Source: Flavobacteriales bacterium UBA6051 (GTDB lineage: Bacteria > Bacteroidota > Bacteroidia > Flavobacteriales_D > Crocinitomicaceae). From it: a stretch of DNA of 64,000 nucleotides. The translations under genes were made by a program, and so were the position numbers. The DNA lies in assembly GCA_002427735.1 (NCBI GenBank), contig DIYP01000016.1, positions 248,001-312,000 of the forward strand. The letters are read 5' to 3'. The notes beneath the pieces were generated by a model, which was given only the letters and a program-made list of their open reading frames with translations, was not told the DNA's origin and searched no databases. Positions within the stretch are counted from its first letter, which is position 1. The number at the start of each line of letters is the position of its first letter. Of this stretch, positions 17,845-25,668 are shown in pieces.

Positions 17845-18927
17845 TTAAACCACTTTGTCCTCTCCAATGAGCAAGTCAATAAAGGTATCTAAGCCATGAT
17901 GGCGCCCGTCTTTTTTAGCTTCTTCTAACGTTAGCGCTGCAGCGCGTTGAAGATTTTTAATGTTTGCTGGTGATGCATCTGACATATCTGGCAAGTACAT
18001 GTCTTTTGCTTCTTGGGGCACTTTAATTCTCTTGAAACTCATTTGATCTTCCTTCTTATCGAGTGTTCCAAAGATCTCATTCATTTGAAATGCTACTGTA
18101 TCAACACTTCCGTCCATCATAATCTCAGGAATTGACTTCGCCCAATTGAGTACTCCCCATTTTTTACTCTTTTGTAATTCGGGGAGTTCAAAATTACCCC
18201 CGCCAGTGCCAATTGAAAGTACCAACATATCGCTGGCACTTGGTTCATTGATATCCCGATCTTTAAATTCTGTATTTCGGGCTTCAGCATATGCACACAT
18301 CGCAGGATTATTTGCGAAGACACCGCCATCAATATTGACCATCTCTTTCCCGGTAGCGAGGTTTTTAATTCTCGCCGGCGGAAAGTACGTTGGGGCAGCC
18401 GAAGTAGAGCGTACAACATCTCTTACATAAAATTCACGTTTCATCTCTTTTGGCTCATTGCTCACAAAGAAATAAGACGATTTGCTCTCCATGTCATAGG
18501 TCGTTACTAAACAAGGCTTTTTCAGTTCGTGCATTTTTAAATTCCCGAACTTTGATTCGAACAACTTTTCGATATAATCAGGACTGAACTTTGTGGCGTT
18601 CTTCAACCCACCGAGTCGTTTCCAAAATCCCAGTTTCGAAGCGTTAAATATTTTATATCCTTCCTTTACATAAAACTCAAGTGCTTCGGAAGCATCGAAC
18701 ATGGTTGAAGGTCCTCCAGCTGATGTGTCAGGGTTCGGTGTTAGATAAATACATGATAAAATACCTCCGGTACTTGTACCGGCGATGAGATCAAAGTAAT
18801 CTGCGATTCGAGCGTTTTCGTTTTGCGTTTTTCGTTGAATTTCTTTTTCAACGTATTCCATGATTGTAGCGGGAATAATTCCTCTAATTCCTCCGCCATC
18901 AAGGGCGAGTATTCTGACTTTTTTCAT
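17845..18927 (-). CDS. Patatin-like phospholipase
   Basis: A 360-residue cytoplasmic lipid acyl hydrolase of the patatin family. The oxyanion loop DGGGIRG is at residues 10-16, the nucleophile is Ser52 in GTSTGG, and the catalytic Asp is in IDGGVFANNP (~199). An STSAAPTYFPP segment precedes it, as is usual. All key residues are present, so it should be active on phospholipids. The N-terminus lacks a signal peptide. Related patatins act as membrane-destroying effectors in CBASS (CapV) and other defence systems, but no nucleotide cyclase gene lies nearby. It is the first gene of a three-gene operon with a strong promoter at 18987-19017. Confidence 0.9.
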   Translation of the reverse strand: MKKVRILALDGGGIRGIIPATIMEYVEKEIQRKTQNENARIADYFDLIAGTSTGGILSCIYLTPNPDTSAGGPSTMFDASEALEFYVKEGYKIFNASKLGFWKRLGGLKNATKFSPDYIEKLFESKFGNLKMHELKKPCLVTTYDMESKSSYFFVSNEPKEMKREFYVRDVVRSTSAAPTYFPPARIKNLATGKEMVNIDGGVFANNPAMCAYAEARNTEFKDRDINEPSASDMLVLSIGTGGGNFELPELQKSKKWGVLNWAKSIPEIMMDGSVDTVAFQMNEIFGTLDKKEDQMSFKRIKVPQEAKDMYLPDMSDASPANIKNLQRAAALTLEEAKKDGRHHGLDTFIDLLIGEDKVV

Positions 18928-18986
18928 TTGTGGCTTGTTTGGTTAAGCATTCTGCATCTTCCGGAAAAGAGCTCCATCTGCGGATT

Positions 18987-19017
18987 CAAACATATTATGA
19001 AATACGACAAAAATCAA
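18987..19017 (-). promoter_or_regulatory. Promoter of the patatin-protease operon
   Basis: On the minus strand TTG (19015-19017), a 20-bp spacer and TATGTTTG (18987-18994) match the Bacteroidota -33/-7 consensus exactly. The predicted start near 18983 gives a leader of about 55 nt before the patatin ATG at 18927. Confidence 0.7.
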
Positions 19018-19031
19018 GGGTATAAATACCC
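19018..19031. promoter_or_regulatory. 14-bp inverted repeat abutting the -33 box
   Basis: GGGTATAAATACCC has perfect 6-bp arms around AA and directly touches the TTG of the patatin operon promoter, a position suited to a repressor or activator site. A smaller CTAT/ATAG repeat follows at 19031-19040. The alternative is a weak terminator of the 91-residue gene ending at 19057, since TTGATTTTTG follows on the minus strand. Confidence 0.45.
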
Positions 19032-19056
19032 TATTTATAGAGAAAAAGGACGGATA

Positions 19057-19332
19057 TTAGCCCCAGTGCTCAACAATCCAAGCTTCGATCTTCTTGCGAT
19101 CTTTTATTGTTTTTGGAATGTCTTTGCGAAGCATGTGTTCAATCTTAGCGCTGCTGGATGGTTCTTTCAAATAATACTTATCGAGAAAGCGGTTGACAAA
19201 ATAAAGCACTTCATATCCTTGTTTTCGATTGAGTTGAGCGCGTTCCAACTTCCCTTTTTTCTTGGGATTGTCTTTCGCTGCCTTCCAGGAGTAATCAGTG
19301 TATACAAGATCTGCTTTCTTTATGCGTCCCAT
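19057..19332 (-). CDS. Small basic hypothetical protein
   Basis: A 91-residue soluble, Lys-rich protein (IKKADLVYTDYSWKAAK, NRKQGYEVLYFVNRFLDKYYL, IEHMLRKDIPKTIKDRKKIEAWIVEHW). It has no membrane segment or Cys. The C-terminal half looks helical and could be a small nucleic-acid- or protein-binding fold, but I do not recognise a family. ATG at 19332; the frame has normal codon use. It sits upstream of the patatin operon in the same direction, but 129 bp and a promoter separate them. Confidence 0.7.
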   Translation of the reverse strand: MGRIKKADLVYTDYSWKAAKDNPKKKGKLERAQLNRKQGYEVLYFVNRFLDKYYLKEPSSSAKIEHMLRKDIPKTIKDRKKIEAWIVEHWG

Positions 19333-19637
19333 GTTTTTCGTCTTAACAGTTCCCCCTCAACACCACTCCGTCGACTGTGCTACTACTCAAAAAATGCGTG
19401 GAGTGGTGCGTTGGGTGGAAACTATGTGATTAGGTTAGCCTATGTGCTTCGTGCTTCAACATAAATTGGGTCTCAGAGGCCAAAAAACTAGAAACTATGA
19501 AACATATTCTGGCTAACCGATTTGTGTCTACATCACAAATGCATCTAAGCATGATTCAAACGTAGTCTTGATAAACCACTTAATCAAGAGAATTTATACC
19601 TGAATTAGCAGGTATTTCTACTGTAATTTTTACCGTA
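19333..19637. other. Intergenic region rich in inverted repeats
   Basis: This 305-base stretch has no convincing ORF. It holds a 9-bp inverted repeat CACCACTCC (19361-19369) with GGAGTGGTG (19400-19408), an 8-bp pair GGTTAGCC (19433-19440) with GGCTAACC (19511-19518), a hairpin CTTGAT/ATCAAG (19567-19588) and a perfect hairpin ATACCTG/CAGGTAT (19596-19615). It may hold the end of the gene at 19638 and a structured RNA; no known RNA family is recognised. Confidence 0.5.
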
Positions 19638-19976
19638 CTATTGATGCGCTTCGGTTTGTCTGACAACATCGCCTACAACAAAAATATTCTCCACAATAAT
19701 GCCATCGCCCGGTTTAGGATGATTTCCTTCCTCTGTCACCATATCCTCATATTTGAACTCAAGAAGTAAACCTTCTGGCACAATTTCTCCGCAATTATCG
19801 GTCTCTTTTCTATAAATCACAACGCGATATGGAGGTCCCGCATGCAACCCTGCCTCAAATGTCTCAATGCGAAAATGTTCCGGTTTAGTGCACCCTCCAG
19901 ATTGAACACGCACTTTCAAAACTCCATTGGTCAATTCCATGCCAAGTAGTTTCTCCTCTATAATATAATCTCTCAT
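19638..19976 (-). CDS. Hypothetical protein with conserved GGCxxxEHF motif
   Basis: About 112 residues from the ATG at 19976; an upstream ATG at 20015 would add 13 residues. The visible motifs are SGGCTKPEHF near residue 28 and ETDNCGEIVPEG near residue 62, followed by LLLEFKYEDM. The pattern of a Gly-Cys-His-Phe motif and a later Asp-x-Cys recalls a widespread family of small hypotheticals with possible metal binding or a disulfide, but I cannot name it. There is no signal peptide or membrane segment. A well-formed promoter lies at 20029-20059. It appears to be a single-gene unit. Confidence 0.75.
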   Translation of the reverse strand: MRDYIIEEKLLGMELTNGVLKVRVQSGGCTKPEHFRIETFEAGLHAGPPYRVVIYRKETDNCGEIVPEGLLLEFKYEDMVTEEGNHPKPGDGIIVENIFVVGDVVRQTEAHQ

Positions 19977-20293
19977 AGTAATGAATTGGTGTAAATGAAG
20001 GAAAACTCCTTGCATTGATTAGTGCCTGCAAATCTAAGTCAACCACCTCTTCAAATCAACAGTATAAATACCTAAAATAGCTGCAACAAATACCTGATTT
20101 TTCACATTTTCGAGAAAATTAATTTCACGTATTAGTACTCAAAAAATCAAATATGATTAGTTCATAATGCATTGATTTCCATATAAATACATTGTTATTC
20201 TACTCAAATCCAATGGGCAATTTACGAAATAGAAGTACCCGAAGTTGTTCCCACAGTGTTTATAGACAAAATCGCAGAGATGTTATTATGCTA
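19977..20293. other. Intergenic region between hypothetical gene and response regulator
   Basis: These 317 bases contain the promoter of the gene at 19638-19976 near their left end. The rest, about 20060-20293, is AT-rich with only a weak TTTTC/GAAAA hairpin near 20108. No gene or RNA is recognised. Confidence 0.55.
20029..20059 (-). promoter_or_regulatory. Promoter of the hypothetical gene 19638-19976
   Basis: On the minus strand TTG (20057-20059), a 20-bp spacer and TAGATTTG (20029-20036) match the Bacteroidota consensus exactly. The predicted start is near 20025, about 50 nt before the ATG at 19976. Confidence 0.65.
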
Positions 20294-20923
20294 TCATTCA
20301 AGTTTATAGATACCATGTTTAATCGCGTAAACGACTAAACCAACGCGACTTCGCACTTTCAGTTTCTCAAAAAGTGCCTCCCGGTAACCATCGACTGTTC
20401 TCGGAGAAACACACATTTTATCAGCTATTTCTTTATACGTCAACTCTGTTGACACAAGTTCTAAAAACTCTAATTCCCGGTCTTTAAGTTGTTGTTCCGG
20501 TTTTCGATGCATGTTGTTAAGCAGCAGTTTCCCGGCCTCATTTGAATAGTAGAATCCGTTTTTTGCCAAATCTCTCAAACCTTCCTCTAATTCCTTTGGC
20601 TCAGCATCTTTCAGGATATAACCGTTAGCTCCAGATCGTAGCATTCGAATCACGGATTGCTCATCTCCATACATAGACAGACCCAATATTTTGGCTTCCG
20701 GATATTTTGCTTTAATAGCAGACGCTGTGGCATAACCATCCATAACTGGCATGTTAATGTCCAACACTATAATGTCTGGTAATGAATCTTCTTTGAGCTG
20801 ACTTATTAATTCTTGTCCATTGCTGGCCTCCAAGACAACTTCAACATCCGAAAATCCATTGATCAATTCCATCATTCCTTTTCGAAACAACGCATGATCA
20901 TCTGCTATACCAACTGTTAACAT
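20294..20923 (-). CDS. NarL/FixJ-type response regulator
   Basis: A 209-residue response regulator. The receiver domain (residues ~1-120) has the acidic pocket IADDHALF, the phosphoacceptor Asp in IIVLDINMPVMDG (~56) and the Lys in GYILKDAE (~106). A LuxR-type helix-turn-helix follows at ~145-205 (LKDRELEFLELV, KEIADKMCVSPRTVDGYR). It should bind DNA when phosphorylated by the kinase encoded three bases upstream. The order membrane protein, kinase, regulator in one tight unit makes this a complete two-component system. Targets are unknown. Confidence 0.93.
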   Translation of the reverse strand: MLTVGIADDHALFRKGMMELINGFSDVEVVLEASNGQELISQLKEDSLPDIIVLDINMPVMDGYATASAIKAKYPEAKILGLSMYGDEQSVIRMLRSGANGYILKDAEPKELEEGLRDLAKNGFYYSNEAGKLLLNNMHRKPEQQLKDRELEFLELVSTELTYKEIADKMCVSPRTVDGYREALFEKLKVRSRVGLVVYAIKHGIYKLE

Positions 20924-20926
20924 AAT

Positions 20927-21697
20927 CTATTCTTTAATCCTGAGCATTGTCCATGTACCTTCACTGCTACTCGCTACTTCGAATTGTGCACCGATAGCCA
21001 TAGATCGTTGATACAAGTTATTGAATCCTGAACCTTTTGCTCTGGCATTTTCAATGTCAAAACCCTGACCATCATCTGTAAAAGAGATGGATAACTCATT
21101 CTGCTTGTACTCTGCTCTTACCTCCACAAAAGTTGCATTTGCATGCTTCACCAAATTCTGTAATATTTCTTGTATCATCCGGTAAATAACAAGGCGCTTC
21201 TCCGCCTCAATATCAAATGCATTACCGTTAACTTCATAATTCACTTCAATCGCTGTACGCCTGAGTTTTTCTACTTCCAGGGCCAATAAGTCTGTAACGG
21301 ATTTATCAACTAAAAATGCCGGATTTAAAGAGTGTGATAGATTTCTTAAATCCTGAATGGATTTTGCCACAAGCTCTTTACTGTCCTCCAGCCGAGGCCT
21401 TTGGTCACTGGAAACTTGAGCATTTAACTGTGCTAAGTAAATTTTTGCCAACGAGAGCGATTGACCAATATTATCATGAATCTCTTGTGATACATGTTCC
21501 AAAGTCTTTTCTCTTATTTCTAACTGTGTCAGTAGCATCTCTTCCTTGTACTTTGCTTCTTTTTCCAGCATTTCATTTTGATGTCTATTTTGTGCTTTTC
21601 GATACAAAAGGGCAGAAGCCACGATAAGACCAGCCAGGAACAAAAAGAGAATGGTTCCGAGAATAATGGTTAGCGTGATTTGAAGATCTGTTTGCAT
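20927..21697 (-). CDS. HisKA_3-type sensor histidine kinase (NarX/DesK class)
   Basis: A 256-residue kinase. One membrane helix lies near the N-terminus (~10-31), followed by a coiled-coil linker and the HisKA_3 dimerisation segment with the phospho-acceptor His in SQEIHDNIGQS (~75). The HATPase domain shows the N box (QNLVKHANAT, ~188) and the DDGQGFD G box. No sensor domain of its own is seen. The start codon lies inside the end of the upstream 7TM gene (28-bp overlap), so signal reception is probably supplied by that separate protein. It is paired with the response regulator gene three bases downstream. Confidence 0.92.
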   Translation of the reverse strand: MQTDLQITLTIILGTILFLFLAGLIVASALLYRKAQNRHQNEMLEKEAKYKEEMLLTQLEIREKTLEHVSQEIHDNIGQSLSLAKIYLAQLNAQVSSDQRPRLEDSKELVAKSIQDLRNLSHSLNPAFLVDKSVTDLLALEVEKLRRTAIEVNYEVNGNAFDIEAEKRLVIYRMIQEILQNLVKHANATFVEVRAEYKQNELSISFTDDGQGFDIENARAKGSGFNNLYQRSMAIGAQFEVASSSEGTWTMLRIKE

Positions 21698-22314
21698 GTG
21701 AATCCTACCAAATATAGCGAATAGAGCGAAAGATTCAATACGTAGTTTATGTATAGTAAATTATGCGCCGATTCAGGCGATTTATTCCTGAGATAAGCAT
21801 TAAATCCCATTTGAAAAAATGTCCCTAAGTAAAAAAACAAATGCGCTGTGTTGATCCAGAAAAATGGTTGACGAAAAAGGCGGGTATCTCCTAGTTTATT
21901 TGTAAACAGTTTGGCATGATATACGGCAGCAAGCACTATGACACAGAAGTAACCCAATATCATGCTTAACGTGTTATATTCCTGAATGCCCTCAACAAAG
22001 ATGGACAGATATAAGCTTATTGCCCAGAAGCCAGTAATTGCAGGGATGATTAGCCGATTGAACCGTGAATAATTGAACACTTTCCCATAAATCAGTACCA
22101 TTAAAGTAAACTCTAATGGTTGATAAAAATGGTTGAGTAGATTCGCTTGTTCAACATCAATGTAATAGTCAAATGATTCAAACAACAAAACCATCCCCAA
22201 GAGGATGGTTAAGAATGTTGCATAGCTTCCCAACTGCTTTCTGTTGAAGTAACTGAAAACGAACCCAGAAGCAACGAGGGAGAGATAAATACAATATAGA
22301 AATTGACCAATCAT
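21670..22314 (-). CDS. Seven-TM membrane protein, probable sensor partner of the kinase
   Basis: A 214-residue integral membrane protein with about seven helices (roughly 4-22, 32-50, 63-81, 88-107, 115-133, 150-170 and 185-208) and almost no soluble domain. I do not recognise a named family. Its 3' end overlaps the histidine kinase gene by 28 bp, which implies coupled translation. Many Bacteroidota kinases carry membrane sensor modules of the same general shape on one chain, so a split sensor is a reasonable inference. A few charged and aromatic residues lie in the helices (ESFDYY, NHFYQPLEF). No catalytic motif is seen. Confidence 0.75.
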   Translation of the reverse strand: MIGQFLYCIYLSLVASGFVFSYFNRKQLGSYATFLTILLGMVLLFESFDYYIDVEQANLLNHFYQPLEFTLMVLIYGKVFNYSRFNRLIIPAITGFWAISLYLSIFVEGIQEYNTLSMILGYFCVIVLAAVYHAKLFTNKLGDTRLFRQPFFWINTAHLFFYLGTFFQMGFNAYLRNKSPESAHNLLYINYVLNLSLYSLYLVGFTCKQIFKSR

Positions 22315-22392
22315 AATTAAAACTATTGCTCTGGATAATCTGAAACGGTCAACATCCTAAAATCCACCCAACTAATACTGCGCTGCCCACTA

Positions 22393-22851
22393 CTATTCAG
22401 GGCAAGGCCCTTCAGGCTCTGCACATCTAATATTACTCTCGTCAAAACCTATTAATTTAAAATATTCTCTGATCTTGCAGCAAGCTCCTCCTTTGAGAGT
22501 TCCTTCCCCAACAACGTCTTCAATTGTTTTTCCGGGCTCCCATCTTTGAGCACCGGGATAACCCAATGTAACAGGCCTAACCTTATTATTTTCATCCAAG
22601 ACAACAACAGTAAATGTATGCCATGTCCCATTTCTTTCTGAATGTAACCCGTTGAATGCTACAATTGAATCACCTTCCTCCATAAGTCCAAGCATAATCT
22701 GTAATTCGGCTCTCGATAAGTTCAAACTGAAAGCCTCCTTACTTCGATCATGTCCTTTTGCGTACATTCGATCCACGTATTTTCTAGACATATCAAAAAC
22801 TTGCTTTTCTGTCACGAACGCGCCCAAAATTGATACCTTTTCTTCATCCAT
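22393..22851 (-). CDS. Hypothetical protein, paralog of the protein at 23032
   Basis: A 152-residue soluble protein of unknown function. It shares a pattern with the next gene upstream: KYVDRM, then a helix with LSRAELQIML, an FNGL segment, HTFTVVVLDENNKV and RWEPGKTIED. At its end it has extra Cys residues (GGACCKIREYF, RCAEPEGPCPE) that the paralog lacks. The matched spacing suggests one family with a beta-sheet core. It lies upstream of the 7TM-kinase-regulator unit with a 78-bp gap, so it may be cotranscribed with it. No signal peptide is seen. Confidence 0.75.
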   Translation of the reverse strand: MDEEKVSILGAFVTEKQVFDMSRKYVDRMYAKGHDRSKEAFSLNLSRAELQIMLGLMEEGDSIVAFNGLHSERNGTWHTFTVVVLDENNKVRPVTLGYPGAQRWEPGKTIEDVVGEGTLKGGACCKIREYFKLIGFDESNIRCAEPEGPCPE

Positions 22852-23031
22852 AATTTCTAATTTTTAGTGAATAATACATTTTATATCACCAAAGTAAGGG
22901 GACTCATTTTTTAATTCAAAGTAGATTTACCTATTACGGGGATAATACATTTTTTGTGGGGAAAACACCCAGCAATGGATTATTCGCATAAAGACTCTCT
23001 TCTGGATCGCTGCGCTTTTCGATATTATAAG

Positions 23032-23460
23032 CTAGAAGAATAGGTTGTCCAAATAATCATCTACTTTACGCTCATTATCCAGAGTTAGCGGTGAAATCGA
23101 GTCCACGATTTTCTTCCGAGGCTTCCAACGCTCAAGACCATAGTACTTGTTCCCATTTGTGTCGTCACCCATTGACATTGCCTTTCCATTCTCGTCAAAA
23201 GGAACGAGAATAAAAGTTTGGACTTCTTTATCATTGACATTTTCAAGTCCCAAAAATGCTTTTACATGTCGGAACTCACCACCATCTTCGGTCGCATTTT
23301 CGAGGTCCGCTAAATCCTGTTTGCTGATTTCCATGTAGATTGCCTCCTCATCAATATCAAAGGAAGGCGTACATGAACTATCATTGATACACGCCTGTCT
23401 GTCAACATAACTTGCAACCATTTCGACGATTTCATTAAATGTAAATTTCTTCCCTGCCAT
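23032..23460 (-). CDS. Hypothetical protein, paralog of the protein at 22393
   Basis: A 142-residue acidic soluble protein of unknown function. Shared landmarks with its neighbour are SYVDRQ, MEISKQDLADL, AFLGLEN, TFILVPFDENGKA and RWKPRKKIVD. Its N-terminal part has CINDSSCTPSF, absent from the paralog, and its C-terminus lacks the Cys cluster. Both genes face the same way 180 bp apart, consistent with an old tandem duplication. It lies just past the PaaZ terminator, so it has its own promoter; a TAGTTTCG -7-like box is near 23505. Confidence 0.75.
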   Translation of the reverse strand: MAGKKFTFNEIVEMVASYVDRQACINDSSCTPSFDIDEEAIYMEISKQDLADLENATEDGGEFRHVKAFLGLENVNDKEVQTFILVPFDENGKAMSMGDDTNGNKYYGLERWKPRKKIVDSISPLTLDNERKVDDYLDNLFF

Positions 23461-23530
23461 TCTTCATTAGTTTAATTCATAAAGAGCAGAGCACAGTCAT
23501 TAACGAAACTACAAAAAACACCCCTAAACA

Positions 23531-23560
23531 AAAAAGCCACAGAATTATCTGCGGCTTTTT
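23531..23560 (-). terminator. Intrinsic terminator after paaZ
   Basis: AAAAAGCCACAGA and TCTGCGGCTTTTT form a stem with one mismatch around a four-base loop, with T-runs on either strand. It lies 18 bp past the paaZ stop codon on the minus strand and insulates the hypothetical gene at 23460. The symmetry means it could also work in the other direction. Confidence 0.85.
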
Positions 23561-23577
23561 AATCTCTATGTTGGTGT

Positions 23578-25629
23578 CTAGCTACTTTGATCTAACTTTC
23601 GCACCATTGTTAAAATGGTTGCGAGTGCTACCGTTTCACCTGTTTCATCATAAACGTCTACCAGGAACTTCACAATTCCTTTTGCGATGTCTTCTTCATC
23701 ACGTTTTTCCTGATCAATTTTTTCTTTTACAGTAAACCGAACGCCCAATGTTGCTCCAGCATAAACCGGTTTGGTAAAGCGCGCTTCGTCAATTCCGTAG
23801 TTCAGTAATACCGGACCTTTTTTCGGGTCAACGAATAATCCCGCAGCCTTGGATAGCACAAAATAGCCATGTGCCACGCGCTCCTCAAAGATGGTCCCGT
23901 CCAATGAAGTTTCATCCATGTGGGCATAAAAGTTATCTCCGGAAACGTTGGCGAAATTCACGATATCCGTTGTAGTTACTGTATGCTTGTGTGTAAATAC
24001 CGTTTCTCCAACTACGAGCTCTTCAAAGTGCTTTCTGAATACGTGCGGATTCGCTTCTGGCTGCGCAGCACCCACTTGGAACTGCTCGGTTATGTGAGAA
24101 ATAGTTGTTGGATGGCCTTGAATCGCTGTACGCTGCATGTAATGCAGAATACCGCGCTTACCTCCCATTTCCTCTCCTCCACCGGCTCTACCCGGCCCAC
24201 CATGTGTCAATAATGGCATCGGCGATCCATGTCCCGTGCTCTCCTTAGCACAGTCTTTATTCAATACTAAAATACGTCCGTGCATGCTGGCCGCATTGAT
24301 TACATAGTCTTTTGCTTCCTGATCGTTTGGTGTTACAATCGATGAAACCAATGAACCTTTCCCCATACGCGACAATTCAATAGCATCATCCATTGTTTTA
24401 TAAGGCATAATGGTCGATACAGGTCCAAATGCTTCTATGCTATGAACATCGGTCTTCGTGTAAGGATTGTCATTCAAGAATAAAATTGGAGAGAAGAATG
24501 CCCCCTTGTCTTTATCAGCTCCAACAACATCGAACTCGTCCATATTTCCATAAACGATTTCTTGTGACTTGGCTAATAATTCAACATTTTCACGCACACG
24601 ATCAACTTGCGTTCGAGTAGCCAACGCGCCCATACGTACACCTTCCTGACTCGGGTCTCCAATCATTGTAGAGGCAAGTCGCGCTGAAATTCCTTTCTGC
24701 ACATCTTCAATCAATTTCTCAGGAACAATTATTCGACGAACTGCCGTACACTTTTGACCTGCCTTGACTGTAATCTCTTTGACTGTTTCTTTAATGAATA
24801 GATCAAATTCTGCCGTTCCAGGAACTGCATGCTCTCCCAAAACAGTCGCGTTTAGTGAATCCGCTTCCAGATTGAAAGGAACACTTCTGTCAGAAATATG
24901 TGGCAAGGCCTTCAACAACTTCCCTGTGTGCGCACTTCCTGTAAATGTTACGACATCCTCACTATCAACATGATCTATAATTCCGCGTCCAAGTCCACAT
25001 ACCAATTGCAAAGCTCCTTCCGGTAAGATTTTAGAATCAATGATATCGCGCACCATTACCTCAGTAAGGTAACATGTGTATTCAGAAGGTTTTACAATCG
25101 CGGGAACTCCTGCCATCAGGTTCACTGCTATTTTCTCAAGCATTCCCCATATCGGAAAGTTAAACGCATTAATATGGACTGCTACTCCTCTCTTTGGCAC
25201 CTGAATGTGATGCCCAATGAATGTTCCTTCCTTCGACAACGGTGCCATCACACCATCTACGTTGTATGGTAAATCTGGAAACTGTCTTCTGAGTGAAGCA
25301 TTTGCGAATAAGTTACCAATTCCTCCTTCGATATCGATCCAAGAGTCCACTTTGGTAGCACCAGTCCAAGCGCTTACCTCATAATACCTTTTCTTACGAT
25401 CTAACAGATAAAATGCGAGTGCCTTTAGCATTCTTCCTCGCTCTGGGAATGTCATTTTGCGGAGTTTTTCGCCCCCTTTTGAACGGCCATACTTTAGAGC
25501 TGCCTCGTAATCAATTCCAGCACTGGAAGTCTCTCCAATCTTATCACCTGTAATGGCGTTGTACAAATTCGTCTCAACTCCCTCTCCATCAATCCATTCT
25601 CCACATATATAACTTTGATATCGCTGCAT
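23578..25629 (-). CDS. paaZ: Bifunctional PaaZ: oxepin-CoA hydrolase / aldehyde dehydrogenase
   Basis: About 683 residues with two domains. Residues ~1-520 are an aldehyde dehydrogenase with the catalytic Cys in GQKCTAVRR and the general-base Glu in NLEADSLNA. Residues ~540-680 are an (R)-hydratase/MaoC hot-dog domain with SGDNFYAHMD and VAHGYFVLSKAAGLF. This fusion is diagnostic of PaaZ, which opens the oxepin-CoA ring and oxidises the resulting aldehyde in aerobic phenylacetate degradation. No other paa genes are in the window, so it stands apart from the usual cluster. I start at the ATG at 25629 (MQRYQSYICGEW); the ATG at 25662 lies upstream of the likely -7 box at 25650-25657. A terminator follows. 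Confidence 0.93.
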   Translation of the reverse strand: MQRYQSYICGEWIDGEGVETNLYNAITGDKIGETSSAGIDYEAALKYGRSKGGEKLRKMTFPERGRMLKALAFYLLDRKKRYYEVSAWTGATKVDSWIDIEGGIGNLFANASLRRQFPDLPYNVDGVMAPLSKEGTFIGHHIQVPKRGVAVHINAFNFPIWGMLEKIAVNLMAGVPAIVKPSEYTCYLTEVMVRDIIDSKILPEGALQLVCGLGRGIIDHVDSEDVVTFTGSAHTGKLLKALPHISDRSVPFNLEADSLNATVLGEHAVPGTAEFDLFIKETVKEITVKAGQKCTAVRRIIVPEKLIEDVQKGISARLASTMIGDPSQEGVRMGALATRTQVDRVRENVELLAKSQEIVYGNMDEFDVVGADKDKGAFFSPILFLNDNPYTKTDVHSIEAFGPVSTIMPYKTMDDAIELSRMGKGSLVSSIVTPNDQEAKDYVINAASMHGRILVLNKDCAKESTGHGSPMPLLTHGGPGRAGGGEEMGGKRGILHYMQRTAIQGHPTTISHITEQFQVGAAQPEANPHVFRKHFEELVVGETVFTHKHTVTTTDIVNFANVSGDNFYAHMDETSLDGTIFEERVAHGYFVLSKAAGLFVDPKKGPVLLNYGIDEARFTKPVYAGATLGVRFTVKEKIDQEKRDEEDIAKGIVKFLVDVYDETGETVALATILTMVRKLDQSS

Positions 25630-25649
25630 TTTTCTTAATTTTACACCGC

Positions 25650-25657
25650 TAAAGATA
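25650..25657 (-). promoter_or_regulatory. Putative -7 box of paaZ
   Basis: TATCTTTA on the minus strand fits TAnnTTTG except at the last base and supports the ATG at 25629 over that at 25662. It lies within a 39-bp divergent region that also holds TAATTTTA (25636-25643) for the gene at 25669, so the two promoters probably overlap. Confidence 0.4.
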
Positions 25658-25668
25658 GCCATTATTCC

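Noticed and set aside
17845..18927. A CBASS operon built on the patatin
   Set aside because: No CD-NTase, ubiquitin-like or HORMA/TRIP13 gene is adjacent, so CBASS cannot be claimed.
25630..25662. Longer PaaZ start at 25662
   Set aside because: The added residues are not conserved in the family as I know it, and the probable -7 box at 25650-25657 lies downstream of that ATG.
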